From Podarcis raffonei (lineage: Eukaryota > Chordata > Lepidosauria > Squamata > Lacertidae): a stretch of DNA of 64,000 bases. The stretch spans positions 97,102,534 to 97,166,533 of the forward strand of contig NC_070606.1 in NCBI RefSeq assembly GCF_027172205.1, given 5' to 3'. This document shows positions 51,186 through 56,807 of this stretch, one piece after another (position 1 is the first letter of the stretch; each line of letters opens with the position of its first letter). The translations under genes and the position numbers were made by a program. The notes beneath the pieces were generated by a model, which saw only the letters and a program-made list of their open reading frames with translations, had not been told where the DNA came from and ran no database searches.

Positions 51186-51359
51186 AAAACAACAACACTC
51201 TTTTCCAGAAACTTGGGCTGGTGGCTGATTTGGGTCCAGAAGACCTTCTCCCAAGCTGTGAAACAACAGATAGCTTTGTTTCTCACCTAAGGATGTGGCA
51301 GAGAGGCAGGCACAGAAGCAAAAGAGAGCCTGGATCCTCAGGGCAGCCAGGGGCTTCAT
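27691..51359 (-). CDS. ALPI: Intestinal-type alkaline phosphatase, copy B
   Basis: Second tandem phosphomonoesterase gene, predicted secreted and GPI-anchored. Exons 51287-51359, 46981-47097, 41399-41514, 40159-40333, 38698-38870, 37629-37754, 37055-37124, 33238-33372, 31960-32151, 29639-29755, 27691-27992 sum to 1596 nt, 531 aa, all open. Visible: signal peptide [41 protein letters not shown] with Ser92; [13 protein letters not shown] (Arg166); [13 protein letters not shown] with all of Glu311, Asp316, His317, His320; [16 protein letters not shown]. The C terminus keeps two Cys ([12 protein letters not shown]) but spaced 10 rather than 7 apart, then a GPI-type tail [13 protein letters not shown]. 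Intron 8 is AT-AC, as in copy A. About 60-75 percent identical to copy A by eye, so an old duplicate, and the better preserved one at the active site. Named by synteny; one-to-one orthology with a particular mammalian gene is not established. Confidence 0.93.
28265..28365. repeat. hAT-type fragment, right end
   Basis: Ends CCCCCGGTATGCCACTG, like hAT MITE termini here; left end not found. Confidence 0.4.
28680..28757. repeat. Half of a hAT foldback MITE
   Basis: ACTGGTCCTGCTAGCTAGGG and CAGCTGGAGACCCAAGTTTG match one arm of the family at 20899. Confidence 0.6.
28830..29255 (+). mobile_element. LTR-retrotransposon fossil: LTR and PBS
   Basis: TATA (GTGTATATAGG) and AATAAA near 29075-29090, then TGGTGTATGAAGTGGGATCC, a tRNA-Leu-type primer site as at 6229. 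Left boundary approximate; coding part not recognised; a remnant. Confidence 0.5.
29639..29755 (-). CDS. ALPI: ALP copy B exon 10
   Basis: 117 nt; encodes [20 protein letters not shown]...[11 protein letters not shown]. Acceptor TCTCCACAG, donor ATCG|GTATGC. Confidence 0.95.
30105..30316 (-). mobile_element. Sauria-type SINE with internal loss
   Basis: Tail and distal core join abruptly at GGGGTTGTGAACCAGAGCAG, so about 70 bp of core are missing; ends in reverse B box GATTCGAACC. Confidence 0.8.
30478..30685 (+). mobile_element. CR1 LINE 3' end
   Basis: GATTAAACACTAAGAAGAA...CATTGCAGGGGGTAGGGC...TCTATGATTCTACG. Confidence 0.8.
30928..31818 (-). mobile_element. L2 LINE 3' part beside a CR1 end
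   Basis: CR1 tail on + (30928-30993) then an L2 read on minus: [35 protein letters not shown] and [15 protein letters not shown] segments in L2 order. In ALP copy B intron 9. Confidence 0.8.
31960..32151 (-). CDS. ALPI: ALP copy B exon 9, begins after AC
   Basis: 192 nt; encodes [20 protein letters not shown]... [20 protein letters not shown]. His317 is kept. Donor TTTG|GTGAGA. Confidence 0.92.
32152..33237 (-). other. ALP copy B intron 8: AT-AC intron, 1086 bp
   Basis: Donor G|ATGAGT, acceptor CCTTTTTCTCCTTTAC|GAGGC. The same splice-site replacement as copy A, with a shared GTTGCC-pyrimidine tract before the acceptor. It holds the 35-bp minisatellite at 32640-32900. Confidence 0.75.
32640..32900. 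repeat. 35-bp minisatellite with GGCGGCCATCTTGTG
   Basis: Units start near 32650, 32685, 32720, 32755, 32790 and 32825, exactly 35 bp apart, then degrade. Each carries GGCGGCCATCTTGTG, containing the CCATCTTG core of YY1-type sites. Lies in the AT-AC intron of ALP copy B. Confidence 0.9.
33238..33372 (-). CDS. ALPI: ALP copy B exon 8, ending at an AT donor
   Basis: 135 nt; encodes [20 protein letters not shown]...GFFLFVE plus one base; ends GTG GAA G followed by ATGAGTAT. Acceptor TTCTGCTAG... reads GATCCAATCTGCTAG. Confidence 0.85.
34230..34665 (-). mobile_element. LINE 3' fragment (CR1/L3-like)
   Basis: Minus strand [20 protein letters not shown] then [17 protein letters not shown], a LINE RT C-terminal pattern. 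Confidence 0.5.
35137..35289 (-). mobile_element. CR1 LINE 3' end
   Basis: AATCATAGAATCATAGAAG...CCCCTGCCAAGCAGGAAAAA...GCCTTTGCTTAATGACC. Same subfamily as 60181-60317. Confidence 0.8.
35290..35802 (+). mobile_element. Probable solo LTR fossil
   Basis: Two CCAAT-type boxes, GGAATATAAGTGC TATA and AATAAATT in LTR order, ending GGGTGCTACA. Boundaries estimated. Confidence 0.5.
35812..36117 (+). mobile_element. L2 LINE 3' end with (ATT)n
   Basis: AACTGAGGTCCAGCTCCGAG to ATT repeat. Confidence 0.8.
36307..36565. mobile_element. Tigger-like MITE, CpG-rich
   Basis: CAGTAATACCTC ... GGTACGACTG with TA at 36305-36306 and 36566-36567; inner CACGCATGCGCATAAGC. Confidence 0.8.
36568..36665 (-). mobile_element. 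L2 LINE tail fragment
   Basis: CCTGCCCATCTGGCTGAG...AACATCAAATATTAAAAA directly abuts the Tigger MITE. Confidence 0.75.
37055..37124 (-). CDS. ALPI: ALP copy B exon 7
   Basis: 70 nt, one codon shorter than copy A; encodes [24 protein letters not shown] with two sequons. Acceptor TTTCTAG, donor ATGG|GTAAGA. Confidence 0.93.
37629..37754 (-). CDS. ALPI: ALP copy B exon 6
   Basis: 126 nt, two codons shorter than copy A; encodes [20 protein letters not shown]...[12 protein letters not shown]. Donor ATG|GTAATG. Confidence 0.93.
37816..38009 (-). mobile_element. L1-type 3' end, 16-bp duplication
   Basis: A/T-rich tail on the minus strand, flanked by CAGAGTTATTTTTCTT at 37800-37815 and 38010-38025. 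Confidence 0.7.
38055..38276 (+). mobile_element. L2 LINE 3' end
   Basis: GGAGAAGGGCCTTCTCGGTA to GGGCGGGGTACAAATAAATT; a short CR1 piece (CGCATTGCAGGGGGTTGGA) precedes. Confidence 0.75.
38277..38573 (+). mobile_element. Solo LTR fossil, TG...CA, about 297 bp
   Basis: TGTTATGTACTGAG...GAGTATATTTCA with CCAAT-box repeats and AATAAAGAGC; same family as 26486-26817, opposite strand. Confidence 0.75.
38698..38870 (-). CDS. ALPI: ALP copy B exon 5
   Basis: 173 nt; encodes [20 protein letters not shown]...[20 protein letters not shown].... Acceptor CCTCACAG, donor AAC|GTGAGT. Confidence 0.95.
39000..39160 (+). mobile_element. CR1 LINE 3' end
   Basis: ACTCTCCTTCCTTGGAGGC...GATTCCTGCATTGCAGGA...CTTCCAACTCTACAATTTT. 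Confidence 0.75.
39296..39400. repeat. Minisatellite, GGAAGCCAAGAGTCAGGA-like units
   Basis: Roughly ten-base submotifs AGCCA(A/G)GAGTC repeated in a purine-rich run. Confidence 0.65.
39940..40050 (+). mobile_element. L2 LINE tail with (AAT)n
   Basis: GTTGGGAGCCACCCAGAGTG then AAT repeat 40007-40051. Confidence 0.75.
40159..40333 (-). CDS. ALPI: ALP copy B exon 4 (nucleophile Ser)
   Basis: 175 nt; encodes [20 protein letters not shown]... through [20 protein letters not shown]. Ser92 intact. Donor TCAG|GTAGGA. Confidence 0.95.
40563..41230 (-). mobile_element. CR1 ORF2 end and tail (-), then CR1 tail (+)
   Basis: 40563-41075 is a minus-strand CR1 (tail ATCATAGAATCATAGAGTTG, then ORF2-derived sequence); 41080-41230 is a separate plus-strand tail ending CCTACGATTCTG. 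Confidence 0.8.
41399..41514 (-). CDS. ALPI: ALP copy B exon 3
   Basis: 116 nt; encodes [20 protein letters not shown]...[13 protein letters not shown]. Acceptor CTTTCAG, donor AAG|GTGGGA. Confidence 0.95.
41637..41962 (-). mobile_element. Sauria-type SINE, second subfamily
   Basis: Tail GGTAAAGGTACCCC with GCACGGGCCAGTCTTGACAG and ACTTCCGGGTCACGTGGCC, distinct from the GGGACCCCTGACC subfamily; same subfamily as 55432-55794. Confidence 0.85.
42350..42495 (+). mobile_element. CR1 LINE 3' end
   Basis: CTTCCTTGGAGGTTTTTAAG...CTTCCAACTCTACAGTTCTA. Confidence 0.8.
42500..43440. other. Intronic sequence, nothing recognised
   Basis: ALP copy B intron 2. No exon or repeat recognised. Confidence 0.4.
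43447..43668 (-). mobile_element. L2 LINE 3' end with (AAT)n
   Basis: AAT run then CCCCATCTGACTGTGTTGCC and GCTCCCTAAACAGGGCTGCC. Confidence 0.8.
44428..44612 (-). repeat. tRNA-derived SINE
   Basis: GAGGCTGCCTTATACCAAGT...GCATGCAAAGGCAAATGCTC. Confidence 0.6.
44771..44842. repeat. (GT)n(GA)n compound microsatellite
   Basis: About 14 GT followed by about 20 GA units. Confidence 0.95.
44995..45140 (+). mobile_element. L2 LINE tail
   Basis: CCATCTGAAGGCAGTCCTGT...AGATGGGAGGGGTATAAAT. Confidence 0.75.
45365..46020. mobile_element. Dispersed repeat (TAGCTGTGTTGGTCTGCC) split by an L2
   Basis: Host repeat carries AGTAGCACCTTAGAGACCAA and ACGAAAGCTC. The L2 (minus) is 45565-45939, flanked by an identical 18-bp duplication GTGTATCTGAAGAAGTGT at 45547-45564 and 45940-45957. 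Confidence 0.8.
46283..46490 (-). repeat. SINE-like repeat
   Basis: CAGCAACCTTGTGAGGTAGG...GGAACCCTGGTCTCC; relative of 5383-5633. Confidence 0.45.
46981..47097 (-). CDS. ALPI: ALP copy B exon 2
   Basis: 117 nt; encodes [20 protein letters not shown]... [11 protein letters not shown]. Acceptor TTCTTCTAG, donor GACG|GTGAGT. Confidence 0.95.
47360..47705 (+). mobile_element. L2 LINE 3' end with (ATT)n
   Basis: GGACACTGAGGTCCAGCGCC to ATT repeat; starts at nearly the same consensus base as 8672, a shared truncation point. Confidence 0.8.
47720..49045. other. Intronic sequence, nothing recognised
   Basis: ALP copy B intron 1. Only a (CA)n run (48957-48981) stands out. Confidence 0.4.
49051..49432 (+). 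mobile_element. BovB (RTE) LINE 3' end
   Basis: TTGAGAGTCCCATGGACTGC, CTCCAATACTTTGCCCACCT, GAAAAGACCCTGATGTTGG, then AAAGAGTCGGACACGACT, all in the order of the ruminant/squamate BovB consensus. Encodes the RT C terminus ([20 protein letters not shown]). Confidence 0.92.
49440..50945. other. Intronic sequence, nothing recognised
   Basis: ALP copy B intron 1. No transposon end or exon recognised; may hold regulatory sequence. Confidence 0.4.
50950..51182 (+). repeat. tRNA-derived SINE ending in (CT)n
   Basis: TGCATGTAGAAGGTCGCAGG, B box GTTCAATCCC, GCTGCTGCCAGTCAGTGCC, TATAAGGCAGCTTCCTAT then about 19 CT units. Confidence 0.8.
51287..51359 (-). CDS. ALPI: ALP copy B exon 1
   Basis: ATG at 51359-51357; encodes [20 protein letters not shown] then ATSL. 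Donor TTAG|GTGAGA. The only start giving a signal peptide; TATA-like motif 66-73 nt upstream. Confidence 0.88.
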
Positions 51360-51424
51360 CCTGCAGCCAAGCCAAGGATGGACAGAGTCCCTGATGAAAG
51401 ACCGCAGCTTCTGAGGCTCTGGGG

Positions 51425-51432
51425 TTTTTATG
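51425..51432 (-). promoter_or_regulatory. TATA-like box of ALP copy B
   Basis: Minus strand GCATAAAAACCCC, 66-73 nt upstream of the start codon. Confidence 0.5.
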
Positions 51433-51441
51433 CTCCTCCTC

Positions 51442-51456
51442 TCACCTTTGGACCCA
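51442..51456 (-). promoter_or_regulatory. Possible HNF4/nuclear-receptor DR1 site
   Basis: Minus strand GGGTCCAAAGGTGAG about 10 nt upstream of the TATA-like motif; contains the CAAAG core of the HNF4 consensus with two mismatches in the half-sites. HNF4A drives intestinal genes, which suits this family; a short motif match only. Confidence 0.3.
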
Positions 51457-52429
51457 GGGGGGCACGGGGCCAAAAGGCTGGGAGGGGTGGGAAAGGAAAT
51501 GATGATGACGTCCCATCCCCTGTCCCGAGAGAAGTACCGGTAACTGCCTACAACACAGTTTCATCACAGCCTTTCAAGTCTGCAGTGGGGAGAGCATTTT
51601 TCTGCTGAATTGGCCAGCCTATCTGTAGGCTCCAAGGCTCCTCCCTGACACCTCTTCTGAACACCAGCTCCGGAAGGAAATCAAAGGCCATGGCCCTGCT
51701 GAGGAGACCATGCAGTCACTTGCAGGTTTCTGCAAAGAGATAGGGAGTCTTCCTCCTGTGGCCCCGGCCAGTGGAGAGTCAGGCAGTTAGGGTCCTCTAA
51801 GACACAAAGGCTGCCCCGGAGGTCACTGCAAAGCTCTTGCCTGCCTCCTTAGCTGCTTCCGCTGAACTGAGTGGCAAGGACACTTTGGGAAGTCAACACG
51901 CATGGAAAAACCGAGTCCTGCTTCCTTCCATAGAACTGGGCAGATCTGGTCTGGGCTGCTGACGACTGGAAATTGCCCAGGATGCACGTTCCCTTCCTGC
52001 CCAATGTTGCATTTACTCGCTTAAAACCAGAAGGGCAATGCAAAACGGTGTCTGAGCATGTCAAACAATGGAATTTGAAAAACACATACAAATACATTGG
52101 AGTTTACAAGTCAAGGTGAATCCAAACAAGACCAAAGTACAGGGCGGAATGTAGCTCTGCCTGCCAGAGTGTACCAGCCGCCCCCCAGATGGTGCCTGCT
52201 AGATGCTTCAGACTTCGATTCCCACCAGCACCATCTAGTAGAGCTATGCTGGCCGGAGCTCATGGGAGTTGTAGTTGACAGCAGCTGTTGGGGGACAGCA
52301 GCCGCCTTGGAAAGTAGCTGGTCCAGGGCTTGAGAGGCTGACATTTGGAGGGCACCAGCTTGGCAGATTTACTCTAACAGAAATGTAAAGCAAAGCCTCC
52401 TCCACCATCTCAACCTACCTGCTGGCCTC

Positions 52430-52690
52430 CCATCCAGATGTAATGGACTACAACTCCCATCAGCCATTCCAGCTGGGACCGATGGGAATTGTAGTCCAAA
52501 ACATCTGGAGGCAGCCAGTTTGGGGGAGGTCTGGAAACCAAGAACAGTTGAGGGGGTTAAAGGGGCTGTAAGATGCATCACACCACAGGCAGCCAATGTG
52601 GTGCCCGGCAGTTGTTTTGGACTACAACTCCCATCCCTGACAATTGGCTTGGGTTGATGGGAGCTGTAGTTCACATGGTGCATAGTTAGA
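52430..52690. repeat. Foldback repeats (CTACAACTCCCATC family)
   Basis: Two hairpins of ACTACAACTCCCATCAGCC with ATGGGAATTGTAGTCC. Confidence 0.6.
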
Positions 52691-52744
52691 CTGCAGAACT
52701 CCCACAGGAAGCCGTGCTGGACTGGCTTTAAGAAATGATGAGGC

Positions 52745-53245
52745 AAATTCTTTATTTATTTATTTTTATTTAATTTTATTAAATGTTACAAAAATATGAA
52801 AAGAAAAAATAGAAACAATACATAACCAAACATTAAAACCTTCATCTACACTATTTTCCAGAATGCAGACTAGAAAAGAAGAAAGATAAAAGATAAAAGA
52901 AAGAAACAAGAAAAATAATGAAGAAAAAAAATACTTTTCATAATCAATTATTCCAAATTCGTACTTCAAACATAACGATATATAAATCCTAGTTAAAATA
53001 TTATAAAAGACTTCCACCGCATTCACCACACGTCTCTTCCTTTCCTTAAATTCTTTCATAGTCCGACTAATCTTTGTATTCTCTATATTCTTCACAAGGT
53101 TAGTCTAAGCACAACCAAATTTTCTTGTTTGATCCGTTTGTGTAAATATTCATTTAAGCATTCCCATTTTTTCTGTACCATAATTTTAGATTTATGCCTT
53201 ATTACATCTGTCAATTTTGCTGACTCCAGATACTCACATAGTTTA
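52745..53245 (-). mobile_element. L1-type 3' region
   Basis: TTTATTTATTTTTATTTAAT...AATGTTACAAAAATATG; minus-strand A-rich tail and 3' UTR, continuing beyond the MITE at 53244. Confidence 0.55.
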
Positions 53246-53507
53246 CCGTATTTTTTGCTCTATAAGACTCACTTTTCCCTCCTAAAAAGTAAGGGGAAAT
53301 GTGTGTGCGTCTTATGGAGCGAATGCAGGCTGCGCAGCTATCCCAGAAGCCAGAAGAGCAAGAGGAATCGCTCCTTTCACTGCGTAGCGATCCCTCTTGC
53401 TGTTGTGGCTTCTGAGATTCAGAATATTTTTTTTTCTTGTTTTCCTCCTCTAAAAACTAGGCGCGTCTTGTGGTTTGGTGCATCTTATAGAGCGAAAAAT
53501 ACGGTAC
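53244..53507. mobile_element. Non-autonomous DNA transposon (TIR CCGTATTTTTTGCTCT)
   Basis: Same family as 1164-1564 but about 260 bp; inverted termini ACCGTATTTTT... / ...AAAAATACGGT. Confidence 0.75.
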
Positions 53508-53589
53508 TTAACCATTCCCTTTTTGTTGGGATGTTATTTCCTTTCCAAACCGCAGGAGGGGAGAGAGAACTCCTGTGCTTATATTCTGC

Positions 53590-53720
53590 TCTCTGGTTTC
53601 TCGCAGACATCTGGTTGGCCACTGCGAGAACAGGATGCTGGACTAGGTGGGGTATTGGCCTGATCCAACAGGCTCACAATTATCTGGATGGGACTTTCCT
53701 TGGGTTATACTTTGAGGAAG
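53590..53720 (+). repeat. SINE fragment
   Basis: CATCTGGTTGGCCACTGCGA...GATGCTGGACTAGGTGGG; related pieces at 19490-19600 and 20205-20290. Confidence 0.55.
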
Positions 53721-53939
53721 GAAGCAAGAAGCAATGGCAGCTCCCCAGAGAAGGTCATCGTGGCAAGTTCCTGCACAAATTTGAATGCAGCTTATTCCAG
53801 TCTTTCTGCCGTTGCAAACAATGGTCTCCTCGGTGCAGGGTGTGGTCCGAACGCACGACATGCAGCCATCTTGCTGAAGCAAAGCAAGTCTGTGCCCGGG
53901 CAGTGCCAACTGTGAGCACCACGGGATGTCAATAAAAAC

Positions 53940-55095
53940 AAACAGCCTTTAGGTTGCATATGTCTTTGTGTCAGCTAGGAAGCAGGGAGACTCACAGTCT
54001 GCAAATCCTGCAATGTTGCTAATGAGGCCTGACAGGGAGCTGTCTCAGGGCGCCTTATGTTGAGAGGACAGAGGAGAATTAAAGGAGCAATGTTCCCAGG
54101 TGCGTTGGGTTGAGTACCAGGGATGTGGCTGGAGCTCCACCACTTATTTCATAACAGGAACAACATCGTCATCTCCTGGGGTGCTATTTTCTAGCTGAAG
54201 TAAGTTTTTCTTAGAGAGAAGCTAAGCAGGGGAAGAGGAAGAGGAAGATGGCATCAGCGTGCCGCTTTCCCCCCTGAAAAGCTCTGAAGTCCCATTATTA
54301 TGGGCAACCAGAAAAATGTTACAAAATAGAGAGCGAGCTTTTGAGTCCAGCAGAACTCTTCATTTGGCTGAATGTTAAGCCACTAAAGCGGAGGGAGGGG
54401 GAATTGAGAAGGGGGCAAACTGGCTTGGTTTTGAAACCATAATGTTTCTCCTGGCAAGTGGAAACGTGACTGTAGAAGGAGGATTGAGCACCAGCTAATG
54501 CACAGGGAGTTCAATCGAGTTTGCACTGGGCACCCCCAGACCCTGCAAAAAGCAGGATTTAACTCAGCTGACGCAGAGGGAGCTAAATTCTACTTTTCTG
54601 TAGTTTCACACGGACACACACACCAGCTCCATCCTTATTTTAGAAATGGTGATATCGGTATACCACATTGTTCAGCTGGTGATATATCGCACTGTTGAAA
54701 ACCAGTTGTCGCCCAGCCCTAGCTGTGACCTGCTCCAGTTAGGATATGCCCAGAAGGATCAAAATACAGATGACATTATTAATACAGATAAAGTAAATGA
54801 GTTTAACCAAGGGTAAGAAAAGTGTTGCAATATTTTCAGAATATTTTAAGTGTGTCTTGACTATACCCTTATCTCTGCAGCAAGCATGAAGCACATTCCC
54901 CGAACTGAGCAAGCAGTACACCACTGCCTTTCCTCTCACACAAAATAGGTGCGGCTTTTGCTTGCCTCCGACTGCAAACAGTTTACTCTGCTTTTTTTTA
55001 CTGCATTCAAAGTGATGGTGGCCCCTTGGCTGACTGTACACCCCCCCCAATCCCATTGGCATTTAGCTTCTTCTTGGGGTCATGGGTTCGAGCTC
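53940..55095. other. Intergenic sequence, nothing firmly recognised
   Basis: No exon. A weakly repetitive patch near 54617-54725 (GATATCGGTATACCACATTG) may be a transposon remnant. Confidence 0.4.
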
Positions 55096-55216
55096 CATGT
55101 AGGGCAAAACGATTCCTGCATTGCAGGGGGCTGGACTAGATGACCCACGTGGTCCCTTCCAGGTCTGCAGTTCTATGGGTTTGTGATCCCAGAAGGTTCT
55201 CCTCCTACAATGTGTT

Positions 55217-55875
55217 CTACTTTCTTTTTTAAAAAATATTTTTTTTATTAGGAGTTTCAAAATAACAATTTATCAAAAATACACCATCCTCACCCCCCCA
55301 TTTTTCCCTCCCCCAAAAGATATTTCTTGATGTTAGCCATATCCCTAAATACTCAACCTTTTTATGGACTTCTATCTCAATATTTTGCTCTAAATCTTTT
55401 TTTTCTTCTTCCTTCAAATTTTTGACTAATAAAGGTAAAGGTAAAGGTACCCCTGCCCGTACGGGCCAGTCTTGAAAGACTCTGGGGTTGTGCACCCATC
55501 TCACTTAAGAGGCCGGGGGCCAGCGCTGTCCGGAGACACTTCCGGGTCACGTGGCCAGCGTGACAAGCTGCATCTGGCGAGCCAGCGCAGCATACGGAAA
55601 CGCCGTTTACCTTCCCGCCAGTAAGTGGTCCCTATTTATCTACTTGCACCTGGGGGTGCTTTCGAACTGCTAGGTTGGCAGGTGCTGGGACCGATCAGCG
55701 GGAGCGCACCCCGCCGCGGGGATTCGAACCGCCGACCTTTCGATCGGCAAGCCCTAGGTGCTGAGGCTTTTACCCACAGCGCCACCCGCATCCCTTTTTG
55801 ACTAATAGTTGGGTTTTATTCTTATTTAATTTAAATCCTGCCACTTCCCCAAATTTCTGAATCTTTTCTATTACT
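55217..55875 (-). mobile_element. L1-type 3' region carrying a SINE
   Basis: Minus-strand A-rich tail (complement of AATATTTTTTTTATTAGGAG), interrupted at 55432-55794. Confidence 0.6.
55432..55794 (-). mobile_element. Sauria-type SINE, second subfamily, 13-bp duplication
   Basis: Full length; TTTTTGACTAATA at 55419-55431 and 55795-55807. Tail GGTAAAGGTAAAGG. Confidence 0.93.
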
Positions 55876-56316
55876 TTGGGGACAATGAGTTCTACTTTCA
55901 TCCAAATGTAAGAACTTGTTTTCTCCATTTGCTGATTTCCCCACCTGCTAGCAGGTTTTCTTCTCTGGGCGGCAGTGGTGGTAGGGAGAGCTCCGTCCCC
56001 TTTCCAAAATTCCTAGTCTTCTTTTAGTCCTCCTTCCACACTCACCAGCCCTGATTCAACTAGCTAAAACACACACAACCAGATTTATTGTTTGTCCCCG
56101 TCGTTTCTCTCCCAAGCGACGGTGCTGTTTTTGCAGAGGATGGAGATGAGTGTGTGGAATTGAAAGAGGAAGATAACAGCATCATTGCTGCTTCACAATC
56201 GTTTCGGAACTTCCTCTCGTGTTGAAATGTCAAATGAGAAAATGCCAGCGAAATCAGGACGACGGAAACCTGCACAAACACACACGCACACACGGGTGTT
56301 GTTGGCCAAGGTTTTT

Positions 56317-56322
56317 TTTATT
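56317..56322 (-). promoter_or_regulatory. Candidate DIS3L2 poly(A) signal
   Basis: AATAAA on the minus strand about 390 nt past the stop, followed within 40 nt by GTGTGTGCGTGTGTG, a strong GU-rich downstream element. Confidence 0.6.
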
Positions 56323-56708
56323 ATTATTATGCCCACATGGCCACAGCCACAAACACAGAAGCAAGGATTGCCTTAAGGCACAGGAATCCCTTCACGGGCT
56401 GCTCTCAGCTCCTCTGTGTCCTTTGCAAGGGGCTTGTTTAAGAAAAGGAGGGTCTAAAAAGCCAGGAGCCGAGGAGGACTCAGGTCCCTGCAGCAGCTGG
56501 GGATGCCTGGAGGGCTGCTGTCCCCGCTGCTGCTGGCTTGGGTTAAAATCCAGACATAAAACAAAACCCGTTCGCAAAAATTGATAACGAGAGGCCCACA
56601 GCCCGACTTTCCCAGGAGAGAGAGAGAGTCACTGTAGGATGAGGCCCTTTGGGATGTTGCTTTGGCAGTGTCAGCTGGGCACAATCCATCTCCGGACGTG
56701 GGAGCCGG

Positions 56709-56807
56709 TCACTCCTTGCCGCCAGGCCTCTTCAGCACCGCACTGTACTTCAAGGGGACGCTGTCGGACCTCAGGACGACCTCCACCAACGTGAAAACAG
56801 TAATGAC
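56709..56807 (-). CDS. DIS3L2: DIS3L2 last exon
   Basis: 99 nt including TGA at 56711-56709; acceptor GTCGCTCAAG after a CTT-rich tract; encodes [20 protein letters not shown]...KRPGGKE. Confidence 0.93.
   Translation of the reverse strand, partial: VITVFTLVEVVLRSDSVPLKYSAVLKRPGGKE

Larger units (their letters stand above)
51460..56300. other. ALP copy B / DIS3L2 intergenic region
   Basis: Foldback repeats (52430-52690), an L1 tail (about 52745-53245) split by a MITE (53244-53507), SINE pieces (53590-53720), a CR1 end (55100-55182) and an L1-like tail carrying a SINE (55217-55875). Unrecognised, apparently unique: 51600-52100 and 53940-55090. No host exon seen. Confidence 0.55.

Noticed and set aside
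53129-53935. 268-codon ORF on the plus strand
   Set aside because: It crosses an L1 tail, a MITE and a SINE fragment, so it is chance openness in repeats.
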